From Andrena cerasifolii (lineage: Eukaryota > Arthropoda > Insecta > Hymenoptera > Andrenidae), in NCBI RefSeq assembly GCF_050908995.1, contig NC_135118.1, positions 434,001 through 498,000 of the forward strand: DNA of 64,000 nt, written 5' to 3'. Both the position numbers and the translations under genes were made by a program. Below are positions 20,856 through 33,547 of this stretch, one piece after another (position 1 is the stretch's first letter; every line of letters begins with the position of its first letter). The notes below the pieces were generated by a model. It did not search any database and was not told the origin of the DNA. It saw only the letters and a list, made by a program, of their open reading frames with translations.

Positions 20856-23800
20856 AGTATACCTCTTTCCACATCATGTTCTCCTGATATATTGGCCAAA
20901 ATCAGGCGAAAATTTTCAGAATGCACAAAATTGGGTTTTGTAACAGGAGAACATGCCGTCGAAAGCGATGGCACAAAGTAACGTCTCCGGAAAGCAAATC
21001 AAATAGCGAGAAGTGGCGCAGATGTTTGGAGACAGTGACTGTTTAACGAACAGACGCATAATTTTCGAGCGCCTCTTGAAAGGCCTGCGCCTCATATTTG
21101 CAACTTTAAGGCGATGCCTTTGATGCTGAATTTTTAGTATACCTCTTTCCACTTCATGTTCTCCTGATATATTGGCCAAAATCAGGCGAAAATTTTCAGA
21201 ATGCACAAAATTGGGTTTTGTAACAGGAGAACATGCCGTCGCAAGCGATGGCACAAAGTAATGTCTCCGGAGAGCAAATCAAATAGCGAGAAGCGCAGAT
21301 GTTTCGAGACCGTGACTGTTTAACGAACAGACGCATAATTTTCGAGCGCCTCTTGAAAGGCCTGCGCCTCATATTTGCAACTTTAAGGCGATGCCTTTGA
21401 TGCTAAATTTTTAGTATACCTCTTTCCACTTCATGTTCTCCTGATATATTGGCCAAAATCTGGCGAAAATTTTCAGAATGCACAAAATTGGGTTTTGTAA
21501 AAGGAGAACATGCCGTCGAAAGCGATGGCACAAAGTAACGTCTCCGGAAAGCAAATCAAAGAGCGAGAAGTGGCGCAGATGTTTGGAGACAGTGACTGTT
21601 TAACGAACAGACGCATAATTTTCGAGCGCCTCTTGAAAGGCCTGCGCCTCTTATTTGCAACTTCAAGGCCATGGCTTTGAAGCTGAAATTTAGTATACCT
21701 CTTTCCACTTCATGTTCTCCTGATATATTGGCCAAAATCAGGCGAAAATTTTCAGAATGCACAAAATTGGGTTTTGTAACAGGAGAACATGTCGTCGAAA
21801 GCGATGGCACAAAATAACGTGTCCGGAGAGCAAATCAAATAGCGAGAAGCGCAGATGTTTCGACTGTTTAACGAAGAGATGCAGAATTTTCGAACGCGCC
21901 TTGAAAGGCCTGCGCCTCATATTTGCAACTTTAAGGCGATGCCTTTGATGCTAAATTTTTAGTATACCTCTTTCCGCTTCATGTTCTCCTGATATACTGG
22001 CCAAAATCTGGCGAAAATTTTCAGAATGCACAAAATTGGGTTTTGTAACAGGAGAACATGCCGTCGAAAGAGATGGCACAAAGTAACGTCTCCGGAGAGC
22101 AAATCAAACAGCGAGAAGTGGCGCAGATGTTTGGAGACAGTGACTGTTTAACGAACAGACGCAGAATTTTCGAACGTGCCTTGAAAGGCCTGCACCCCTT
22201 ATTTGCAACTTTAAGGCGATGCCTTAAATGCTGAAATTGAGTATACCTCTTTCCACTTCATGTTCTCCTGATATATTGGCCAAAATCTGGCGAAAATTTT
22301 CAGAATGCACAAAATTGGGTTTTGTAACAGGAGAACATGCCGTCGAAAGAGATGGCATAAAGTAACGTCTCCGGAGAGCAAATCAAACAGCGAGAAGTGG
22401 CGCAGATGTTTGGAGACAGTGACTGTTTAACGAACAGACGCAGAATTTTCGAACGTGCCTTGAAAGGCCTGCACCCCTTATTTGCAACTTTAAGGCGATG
22501 CCTTAAATGCTGAAATTGAGTATACCTCTTTCCACTTCATGTTCTCCTGATATATTGGCCAAAATCTGGCGAAAATTTTCAGAATGCACAAAATTGGGTT
22601 TTGTAAAAGGAGAACATGCCGTCGAAAGCGATGGCACAAAGTAACGTCTCCGGAAAGCAAATCAAAGAGCGAGAAGTGGCGCAGATGTTTGGAGACAGTG
22701 ACTGTTTAACGAACAGACGCATAATTTTCGAACGCCTCTTGAAAGGCCTGCGCCTCTTATGTGCAACTTCAAGGCCATGCCGTAAATGCTGAAATTTAGT
22801 ATACCTCTTTCCACTTCATGTTCTCCTGATATATTGGACAAAATCTGGCGAAAATTTTCAGAATGCACAAAATTGGGCTTTGTAACAGGAGAACATGCCG
22901 TCGAAAGAGATGGCACAAAATAACGTCTCCGGAGAGCAAATCAAATAGCGAGAAGCGCAGATGTTTCGACTGTTTAACGAAGAGATGCAGAATTTTCGAA
23001 CGCGCGTTGAAAGGCCTGCGCCTCATATTTGCCACTCTAAGCCGATGCCTTTGATGCTAAATTTTTAGTATACCTCTTTCCACATCATGTTCTCCTGATA
23101 TATTGGCCAAAATCAAGCGAAAATTTTCAGAATGCACAAAATTGGGTTTTGTAACAGGAGAACATGCCGTCGAAAGCGATGGCACAAAGTAACGTCTCCG
23201 GAAAGCAAATCAAATAGCGAGAAGTGGCGCAGATGTTTGGAGACAGTGACTGTTTAACGAACAGACGCATAATTTTCGAGCGCCTCTTGAAAGGCCTGCG
23301 CCTCATATTTGCAACTTTAAGGCGATGCCTTTGATGCTAAATTTTTAGTATACCTCTTTCCACTTCATGTTCTCCTGATATATTGGCCAAAATCTGGCGA
23401 AAATTTTCAGAATGCACAAAATTGGGTTTTGTAAAAGGAGAACATGCCGTCGAAAGCGATGGCACAAAGTAACGTCTCCGGAAAGCAAATCAAAGAGCGA
23501 GAAGTGGCGCAGATGTTTGGAGACAGTGACTGTTTAACGAACAGACGCATAATTTTCGAGCGCCTCTTGAAAGGCCTGCGCCTCTTATTTGCAACTTCAA
23601 GGCCATGGCTTTGAAGCTGAAATTTAGTATACCTCTTTCCACTTCATGTTCTCCTGATATATTGGCCAAAATCAGGCGAAAATTTTCAGAATGCACAAAA
23701 TTGGGTTTTGTAACAGGAGAACATGTCGTCGAAAGCGATGGCACAAAATAACGTGTCCGGAGAGCAAATCAAATAGCGAGAAGCGCAGATGTTTCGACTG

Positions 23801-25000
23801 TTTAACGAAGAGATGCAGAATTTTCGAACGCGCCTTGAAAGGCCTGCGCCTCATATTTGCAACTTTAAGGCGATGCCTTTGATGCTAAATTTTTAGTATA
23901 CCTCTTTCCGCTTCATGTTCTCCTGATATATTGGCCAAAATCTGGCGAAAATTTTCAGAATGCACAAAATTGGGTTTTGTAACAGGAGAACATGCCGTCG
24001 AAAGAGATGGCACAAAGTAACGTCTCCGGAGAGCAAATCAAACAGCGAGAAGTGGCGCAGATGTTTGGAGACAGTGACTGTTTAACGAACAGACGCAGAA
24101 TTTTCGAACGTGCCTTGAAAGGCCTGCACCCCTTATTTGCAACTTTAAGGCGATGCCTTAAATGCTGAAATTGAGTATACCTCTTTCCACTTCATGTTCT
24201 CCTGATATATTGGCCAAAATCTGGCGAAAATTTTCAGAATGCACAAAATTGGGTTTTGTAACAGGAGAACATGCCGTCGAAAGAGATGGCATAAAGTAAC
24301 GTCTCCGGAGAGCAAATCAAACAGCGAGAAGTGGCGCAGATGTTTGGAGACAGTGACTGTTTAACGAACAGACGCATAATTTTCGAGCGCCTCTTGAAAG
24401 GCCTGCGCCTCTTATTTGCAACTTTAAGGCCATGCCTTTGAAGCTGAAATTTAGTATACCTCTTTCCACTTCATGTTCTCCTGATATATTGGCCAAAATC
24501 AGGCGAAAATTTTCAGAATGCACAAAATTGGGTTTTGTAACAGGAGAACATGCCGTCGAAAGCGATGGCACAAAGTAACGTCTCCGGAAAGCAAATCAAA
24601 GAGCGAGAAGTGGCGCAGCTGTTTCGAGACAGTGACTGTTTAACGAACAGACGCATAATTTTCGAGCGCCTCTTGAAAGGCCTGCGCCTCTTATGTGCAA
24701 CTTCAAGGCCATGCCGTAAATGCTGAAATTTAGTATACCTCTTTCCACTTCATGTTCTCCTGATATATTGGACAAAATCTGGCGAAAATTTTCAGAATGC
24801 ACAAAATTGGGCTTTGTAACAGGAGCACATGCCGTCGAAAGAGATGGCACAAAATAACGTCTCCGGAGAGCAAATCAAATAGCGAGAAGCGCAGATGTTT
24901 CGACTGTTTAACGAAGAGATGCAGAATTTTCGAATGCGCGTTGAAAGGCCTGCGCCTCATATTTGCCACTCTAAGGCGATGCCTTTGATGCTAAATTTTT
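20856..25000. repeat. A-B-C-D-E-E-(C/G)-H then A-C-D-E-(E/F)-(G variant)-H
   Basis: Units start at 20856, 21136, 21413, 21692, 21961, 22240, 22519, 22798, 23067, 23347, 23626, 23895, 24174, 24453 and 24732. The first eight total 2,211 bp but replace F-G with a second E and a C/G chimera. The E at 22240 and the E/F chimera at 24174 share ggcataaag, so they are related. The A at 23067 has a B-like end (gatgctaaattttt) and goes straight into C. Pure E units are not seen after 24173. Confidence 0.9.
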
Positions 25001-28000
25001 AGTATACCTCTTTCCACATCATGTTCTCCTGATATATTGGCCAAAATCAGGCGAAAATTTTCAGAATGCACAAAATTGGGTTTTGTAACAGGAGAACATG
25101 CCGTCGAAAGCGATGGCACAAAGTAACGTCTCCGGAAAGCAAATCAAATAGCGAGAAGTGGCACAGATGTTTGGAGACAGTGACTGTTTAACGAACAGAC
25201 GCATAATTTTCGAGCGCCTCTTGAAAGGCCTGCGCCTCATATTTGCAACTTTAAGGCGATGCCTTTGATGCTGAATTTTTAGTATACCTCTTTCCACTTC
25301 ATGTTCTCCTGATATATTGGCCAAAATCAGGCGAAAATTTTCAGAATGCACAAAATTGGGTTTTGTAACAGGAGAACATGCCGTCGAAAGCGATGGCACA
25401 AAGTAACGTCTCCGGAGAGCAAATCAAATAGCGAGAAGCGCAGATGTTTCGACTGTTTAACGAAGAGATGCAGAATTTTCGAACGCGCCTTGAAAGGCCT
25501 GCGCCTCATATTTGCAACTTTAAGGCGATGCCTTTGATGCTAAATTTTTAGTATACCTCTTTCCGCTTCATGTTCTCCTGATATATTGGCCAAAATCAGG
25601 CGAAAATTTTCAGAATGCACAAAATTGGGTTTTGTAACAGGAGAACATGCCGTCGAAAGCGATGGCACAAAGTAACGTCTCCGGAAAGCAAATCAAATAG
25701 CGAGAAGTGGCGCAGCTGTTTCGAGACAGTGACTGTTTAACGAAGAGACGCAGAATTTTCGAACGCCTCTTGAAAGGCCTGCGCCTCATATTTGCAACTT
25801 TAAGGCGATGCCTTTGATGCTGAATTTTTAGTATACCTCTTTCCACTTCATGTTCTCCTGATATATTGGCCAAAATCAGGCGAAAATTTTCAGAATGCAC
25901 AAAATTGGGTTTTGTAACAGGAGAACATGCCGTCGCAAGCGATGGCACAAAGTAACGTCTCCGGAGAGCAAATCAAATAGCGAGAAGCGCAGATGTTTCG
26001 AGACCGTGACTGTTTAACGAACAGACGCATAATTTTCGATCGCCTCTTGAAAGGCCTGCGCCTCATATTTGCAACTTTAAGGCGATGCCTTTGATGCTAA
26101 ATTTTTAGTATACCTCTTTCCACTTCATGTTCTCCTGATATATTGGCCAAAATCTGGCGAAAATTTTCAGAATGCACAAAATTGGGTTTTGTAAAAGGAG
26201 AACATGCCGTCGAAAGCGATGGCACAAAATAACGTGTCCGGAGAGCAAATCAAATAGCGAGAAGCGCAGATGTTTCGACTGTTTAACGAAGAGATGCAGA
26301 ATTTTCGAACGCGCCTTGAAAGGCCTGCGCCTCATATTTGCAACTTTAAGGCGATGCCTTTGATGCTAAATTTTTAGTATACCTCTTTCCACTACATGTT
26401 CTCCTGATATATTGGCCAAAATCTGGCGAAAATTTTCAGAATGCACAAAATTGGGTTTTGTAAAAGGAGAACATGCCGTCGAAAGCGATGGCACAAAGTA
26501 ACGTCTCCGGAAAGCAAATCAAAGAGCGAGAAGTGGCGCAGATGTTTCGAGACCGTGACTGTTTAACGAACAGACGCATAATTTTCGAGCGCCTCTTGAA
26601 AGGCCTGCGCCTCTTATTTGCAACTTTAAGGCCATGCCTTTGAAGCTGAAATTTAGTATACCTCTTTCCACTTCATGTTCTCCTGATATATTGGCCAAAA
26701 TCAGGCGAAAATTTTCAGAATGCACAAAATTGGGTTTTGTAACAGGAGAACATGCCGTCGAAAGCGATGGCACAAAGTAACGTCTCCGGAAAGCAAATCA
26801 AATAGCGAGAAGTGGCGCAGCTGTTTCGAGACAGTGACTGTTTAACGAAGAGACGCAGAATTTTCGAACGCCTCTTGAAAGGCCTGCGCCTCTTATGTGC
26901 AACTTCAAGGCCATGCCGTAAATGCTGAAATTTAGTATACCTCTTTCCACTTCATGTTCTCCTGATATATTGGACAAAATCTGGCGAAAATTTTCAGAAT
27001 GCACAAAATTGGGCTTTGTAACAGGAGAACATGCCGTCGAAAGAGATGGCACAAAATAACGTCTCCGGAGAGCAAATCAAATAGCGAGAAGCGCAGATGT
27101 TTCGACTGTTTAACGAAGAGATGCAGAATTTTCGAACGCGCGTTGAAAGGCCTGCGCCTCATATTTGCCACTCTAAGGCGATGCCTTTGATGCTAAATTT
27201 TTAGTATACCTCTTTCCACATCATGTTCTCCTGATATATTGGCCAAAATCAGGCGAAAATTTTCAGAATGCACAAAATTGGGTTTTGTAACAGGAGAACA
27301 TGCCGTCGAAAGCGATGGCACAAAGTAACGTCTCCGGAAAGCAAATCAAATAGCGAGAAGTGGCGCAGATGTTTGGAGACAGTGACTGTTTAACGAACAG
27401 ACGCATAATTTTCGAGCGCCTCTTGAAAGGCCTGCGCCTCATATTTGCAACTTTAAGGCGATGCCTTTGATGCTGAATTTTTAGTATACCTCTTTCCACT
27501 TCATGTTCTCCTGATATATTGGCCAAAATCAGGCGAAAATTTTCAGAATGCACAAAATTGGGTTTTGTAACAGGAGAACATGCCGTCGCAAGCGATGGCA
27601 CAAAGTAACGTCTCCGGAGAGCAAATCAAATAGCGAGAAGCGCAGATGTTTCGAGACCGTGACTGTTTAACGAACAGACGCATAATTTTCGATCGCCTCT
27701 TGAAAGGCCTGCGCCTCATATTTGCAACTTTAAGGCGATGCCTTTGATGCTAAATTTTTAGTATACCTCTTTCCACTTCATGTTCTCCTGATATATTGGC
27801 CAAAATCTGGCGAAAATTTTCAGAATGCACAAAATTGGGTTTTGTAAAAGGAGAACATGCCGTCGAAAGCGATGGCACAAAGTAACGTCTCCGGAAAGCA
27901 AATCAAAGAGCGAGAAGTGGCGCAGATGTTTGGAGACAGTGACTGTTTAACGAACAGACGCATAATTTTCGAGCGCCTCTTGAAAGGCCTGCGCCTCTTA

Positions 28001-28307
28001 TTTGCAACTTCAAGGCCATGGCTTTGAAGCTGAAATTTAGTATACCTCTTTCCACTTCATGTTCTCCTGATATATTGGCCAAAATCAGGCGAAAATTTTC
28101 AGAATGCACAAAATTGGGTTTTGTAACAGGAGAACATGCCGTCGAAAGCGATGGCACAAAATAACGTGTCCGGAGAGCAAATCAAATAGCGAGAAGCGCA
28201 GATGTTTCGACTGTTTAACGAAGAGATGCAGAATTTTCGAACGCGCCTTGAAAGGCCTGCGCCTCATATTTGCAACTTTAAGGCGATGCCTTTGATGCTA
28301 AATTTTT
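25001..28307. repeat. Mixed block A-D-(A/G)-B-D-F-G-H-A-B-C-D
   Basis: Units start at 25001, 25281, 25550, 25830, 26107, 26376, 26655, 26934, 27203, 27483, 27760 and 28039. The D at 25281 has an A-like left half (gtctccggagagc in place of gtgtcc). The 280-bp unit at 25550 has G markers in the middle (gcagctg, gaagagacgcag) between A ends. The D at 26107 follows B directly and carries gtaaaagg from a lost C. Both B units here share gatcgcctc. Confidence 0.88.
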
Positions 28308-30519
28308 AGTATACCTCTTTCCGCTTCATGTTCTCCTGATATATTAGCCAAAATCTGGCGAAAATTTTCAGAATGCACAAAATTGGGTTTTGTAACAGGA
28401 GAACATGCCGTCGAAAGAGATGGCACAAAGTAACGTCTCCGGAGAGCAAATCAAAGAGCGAGAAGTGGCGCAGATGTTTCGAGACCGTGACTGTTTAACG
28501 AACAGACGCATAATTTTCGAGCGCCTCTTGAAAGGCCTGCGCCTCTTATTTGCAACTTTAAGGCCATGCCTTTGAAGCTGAAATTTAGTATACCTCTTTC
28601 CACTTCATGTTCTCCTGATATATTGGCCAAAATCTGGCGAAAATTTTCAGAATGCACAAAATTGGGTTTTGTAAAAGGAGAACATGCCGTCGAAAGCGAT
28701 GGCACAAAGTAACGTCTCCGGAAAGCAAATCAAAGAGCGAGAAGTGGCGCAGATGTTTCGAGACCGTGACTGTTTAACGAACAGACGCATAATTTTCGAG
28801 CGCCTCTTGAAAGGCCTGCGCCTCTTATTTGCAACTTTAAGGCCATGCCTTTGAAGCTGAAATTTAGTATACCTCTTTCCACTTCATGTTCTCCTGATAT
28901 ATTGGCCAAAATCAGGCGAAAATTTTCAGAATGCACAAAATTGGGTTTTGTAACAGGAGAACATGCCGTCGAAAGCGATGGCACAAAGTAACGTCTCCGG
29001 AAAGCAAATCAAAGAGCGAGAAGTGGCGCAGCTGTTTCGAGACAGTGACTGTTTAACGAAGAGACGCAGAATTTTCGAACGCCTCTTGAAAGGCCTGCGC
29101 CTCTTATGTGCAACTTCAAGGCCATGCCGTAAATGCTGAAATTTAGTATACCTCTTTCCACTTCATGTTCTCCTGATATATTGGACAAAATCTGGCGAAA
29201 ATTTTCAGAATGCACAAAATTGGGCTTTGTAACAGGAGAACATGCCGTCGAAAGAGATGGCACAAAATAACGTCTCCGGAGAGCAAATCAAATAGCGAGA
29301 AGCGCAGATGTTTCGACTGTTTAACGAAGAGATGCAGAATTTTCGAACGCGCCTTGAAAGGCCTGCGCCTCATATTTGCAACTTTAAGGCGATGCCTTTG
29401 ATGCTAAATTTTTAGTATACCTCTTTCCGCTTCATGTTCTCCTGATATATTAGCCAAAATCTGGCGAAAATTTTCAGAATGCACAAAATTGGGTTTTGTA
29501 ACAGGAGAACATGCCGTCGAAAGAGATGGCACAAAGTAACGTCTCCGGAGAGCAAATCAAAGAGCGAGAAGTGGCGCAGATGTTTCGAGACCGTGACTGT
29601 TTAACGAACAGACGCATAATTTTCGAGCGCCTCTTGAAAGGCCTGCGCCTCTTATTTGCAACTTTAAGGCCATGCCTTTGAAGCTGAAATTTAGTATACC
29701 TCTTTCCACTTCATGTTCTCCTGATATATTGGCCAAAATCTGGCGAAAATTTTCAGAATGCACAAAATTGGGTTTTGTAAAAGGAGAACATGCCGTCGAA
29801 AGCGATGGCACAAAGTAACGTCTCCGGAAAGCAAATCAAAGAGCGAGAAGTGGCGCAGATGTTTCGAGACCGTGACTGTTTAACGAACAGACGCATAATT
29901 TTCGAGCGCCTCTTGAAAGGCCTGCGCCTCTTATTTGCAACTTTAAGGCCATGCCTTTGAAGCTGAAATTTAGTATACCTCTTTCCACTTCATGTTCTCC
30001 TGATATATTGGCCAAAATCAGGCGAAAATTTTCAGAATGCACAAAATTGGGTTTTGTAACAGGAGAACATGCCGTCGAAAGCGATGGCACAAAGTAACGT
30101 CTCCGGAAAGCAAATCAAAGAGCGAGAAGTGGCGCAGCTGTTTCGAGACAGTGACTGTTTAACGAAGAGACGCAGAATTTTCGAACGCCTCTTGAAAGGC
30201 CTGCGCCTCTTATGTGCAACTTCAAGGCCATGCCGTAAATGCTGAAATTTAGTATACCTCTTTCCACTTCATGTTCTCCTGATATATTGGACAAAATCTG
30301 GCGAAAATTTTCAGAATGCACAAAATTGGGCTTTGTAACAGGAGAACATGCCGTCGAAAGAGATGGCACAAAATAACGTCTCCGGAGAGCAAATCAAATA
30401 GCGAGAAGCGCAGATGTTTCGACTGTTTAACGAAGAGATGCAGAATTTTCGAACGCGCGTTGAAAGGCCTGCGCCTCATATTTGCCACTCTAAGGCGATG
30501 CCTTTGATGCTAAATTTTT
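28308..30519. repeat. Tandem tetramer E/F-F-G-H, two copies of 1,106 bp
   Basis: Copy 1 is 28308..29413 and copy 2 is 29414..30519. The E/F chimera has an E-like left half (attagcc, gagatggc, ccggagagc) and an F right half. The fourth unit of copy 1 (29145) has H on the left and D on the right (gcgccttg, gcaactttaagg, then ccgcttc); in copy 2 it is an ordinary H. Confidence 0.92.
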
Positions 30520-31067
30520 AGTATACCTCTTTCCACATCATGTTCTCCTGATATATTGGCCAAAATCAGGCGAAAATTTTCAGAATGCACAAAATTGGGT
30601 TTTGTAAAAGGAGAACATGCCGTCGAAAGCGATGGCACAAAGTAACGTCTCCGGAAAGCAAATCAAAGAGCGAGAAGTGGCGCAGATGTTTCGAGACCGT
30701 GACTGTTTAACGAACAGACGCATAATTTTCGAGCGCCTCTTGAAAGGCCTGCGCCTCTTATTTGCAACTTTAAGGCCATGCCTTTGAAGCTGAAATTTAG
30801 TATACCTCTTTCCACTTCATGTTCTCCTGATATATTGGACAAAATCTGGCGAAAATTTTCAGAATGCACAAAATTGGGCTTTGTAACAGGAGAACATGCC
30901 GTCGAAAGAGATGGCACAAAATAACGTCTCCGGAGAGCAAATCAAATAGCGAGAAGCGCAGATGTTTCGACTGTTTAACGAAGAGATGCAGAATTTTCGA
31001 ACGCGCGTTGAAAGGCCTGCGCCTCATATTTGCCACTCTAAGGCGATGCCTTTGATGCTAAATTTTT
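30520..31067. repeat. Dimer F-H (548 bp)
   Basis: Units start at 30520 (F) and 30799 (H). F normally precedes G, so this looks like loss of one G by unequal exchange. The H left markers (ttggacaaa, gggctttg) follow directly on an F tail (ccatgcctttgaag). Confidence 0.88.
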
Positions 31068-33547
31068 AGTATCCCTCTTTCCACATCATGTTCTCCTGAT
31101 ATATTGGCCAAAATCAGGCGAAAATTTTCAGAATGCACAAAATTGGGTTTTGTAACAGGAGAACATGCCGTCGAAAGCGATGGCACAAAGTAACGTCTCC
31201 GGAAAGCAAATCAAATAGCGAGAAGTGGCGCAGATGTTTGGAGACAGTGACTGTTTAACGAACAGACGCATAATTTTCGAGCGCCTCTTGAAAGGCCTGC
31301 GCCTCATATTTGCAACTTTAAGGCGATGCCTTTGATGCTGAATTTTTAGTATACCTCTTTCCACTTCATGTTCTCCTGATATATTGGCCAAAATCAGGCG
31401 AAAATTTTCAGAATGCACAAAATTGGGTTTTGTAACAGGAGAACATGCCGTCGCAAGCGATGGCACAAAGTAACGTCTCCGGAGAGCAAATCAAATAGCG
31501 AGAAGCGCAGATGTTTCGAGACCGTGACTGTTTAACGAACAGACGCATAATTTTCGAGCGCCTCTTGAAAGGCCTGCGCCTCATATTTGCAACTTTAAGG
31601 CGATGCCTTTGATGCTAAATTTTTAGTATACCTCTTTCCACTTCATGTTCTCCTGATATATTGGCCAAAATCTGGCGAAAATTTTCAGAATGCACAAAAT
31701 TGGGTTTTGTAACAGGAGAACATGTCGTCGAAAGCGATGGCACAAAATAACGTGTCCGGAGAGCAAATCAAATAGCGAGAAGCGCAGATGTTTCGACTGT
31801 TTAACGAAGAGATGCAGAATTTTCGAACGCGCCTTGAAAGGCCTGCGCCTCATATTTGCAACTTTAAGGCGATGCCTTTGATGCTGAATTTTTAGTATAC
31901 CTCTTTCCACTTCATGTTCTCCTGATATATTGGCCAAAATCTGGCGAAAATTTTCAGAATGCACAAAATTGGGTTTTGTAAAAGGAGAACATGCCGTCGA
32001 AAGCGATGGCACAAAGTAACGTCTCCGGAAAGCAAATCAAAGAGCGAGAAGTGGCGCAGATGTTTCGAGACCGTGACTGTTTAACGAACAGACGCATAAT
32101 TTTCGAGCGCCTCTTGAAAGGCCTGCGCCTCTTATTTGCAACTTTAAGGCCATGCCTTTGAAGCTGAAATTTAGTATACCTCTTTCCACTTCATGTTCTC
32201 CTGATATATTGGCCAAAATCAGGCGAAAATTTTCAGAATGCACAAAATTGGGTTTTGTAACAGGAGAACATGCCGTCGAAAGCGATGGCACAAAGTAACG
32301 TCTCCGGAAAGCAAATCAAAGAGCGAGGAGTGGCGCAGCTGTTTCGAGACAGTGACTGTTTAACGAAGAGACGCAGAATTTTCGAACGCCTCTTGAAAGG
32401 CCTGCGCCTCTTATGTGCAACTTCAAGGCCATGCCGTAAATGCTGAAATTTAGTATACCTCTTTCCACTTCATGTTCTCCTGATATATTGGACAAAATCT
32501 GGCGAAAATTTTCAGAATGCACAAAATTGGGCTTTGTAACAGGAGAACATGCCGTCGAAAGAGATGGCACAAAATAACGTCTCCGGAGAGCAAATCAAAT
32601 AGCGAGAAGCGCAGATGTTTCGACTGTTTAACGAAGAGATGCAGAATTTTCGAACGCGCGTTGAAAGGCCTGCGCCTCATATTTGCCACTCTAAGGCGAT
32701 GCCTTTGATGCTAAATTTTTAGTATACCTCTTTCCACATCATGTTCTCCTGATATATTGGCCAAAATCAGGCGAAAATTTTCAGAATGCACAAAATTGGG
32801 TTTTGTAAAAGGAGAACATGCCGTCGAAAGCGATGGCACAAAGTAACGTCTCCGGAAAGCAAATCAAAGAGCGAGAAGTGGCGCAGATGTTTCGAGACCG
32901 TGACTGTTTAACGAACAGACGCATAATTTTCGAGCGCCTCTTGAAAGGCCTGCGCCTCTTATTTGCAACTTTAAGGCCATGCCTTTGAAGCTGAAATTTA
33001 GTATACCTCTTTCCACTTCATGTTCTCCTGATATATTGGCCAAAATCAGGCGAAAATTTTCAGAATGCACAAAATTGGGTTTTGTAACAGGAGAACATGC
33101 CGTCGAAAGCGATGGCACAAAGTAACGTCTCCGGAAAGCAAATCAAAGAGCGAGAAGTGGCGCAGCTGTTTCGAGACAGTGACTGTTTAACGAAGAGACG
33201 CAGAATTTTCGAACGCCTCTTGAAAGGCCTGCGCCTCTTATGTGCAACTTCAAGGCCATGCCGTAAATGCTGAAATTTAGTATACCTCTTTCCGCTTCAT
33301 GTTCTCCTGATATATTGGACAAAATCTGGCGAAAATTTTCAGAATGCACAAAATTGGGCTTTGTAACAGGAGAACATGCCGTCGAAAGAGATGGCACAAA
33401 ATAACGTCTCCGGAGAGCAAATCAAATAGCGAGAAGCGCAGATGTTTCGACTGTTTAACGAAGAGATGCAGAATTTTCGAACGCGCGTTGAAAGGCCTGC
33501 GCCTCATATTTGCCACTCTAAGGCGATGCCTTTGATGCTAAATTTTT
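31068..33547. repeat. Nonamer A-B-D-F-G-H-F-G-H (2,480 bp)
   Basis: Units start at 31068, 31348, 31625, 31894, 32173, 32452, 32721, 33000 and 33279. The first A begins with the private boundary agtatccc, shared only with 33548, exactly 2,480 bp later. B runs directly into D, with no C. The D at 31625 keeps the catgtcg marker and ends in gatgctgaattttt. Confidence 0.92.
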
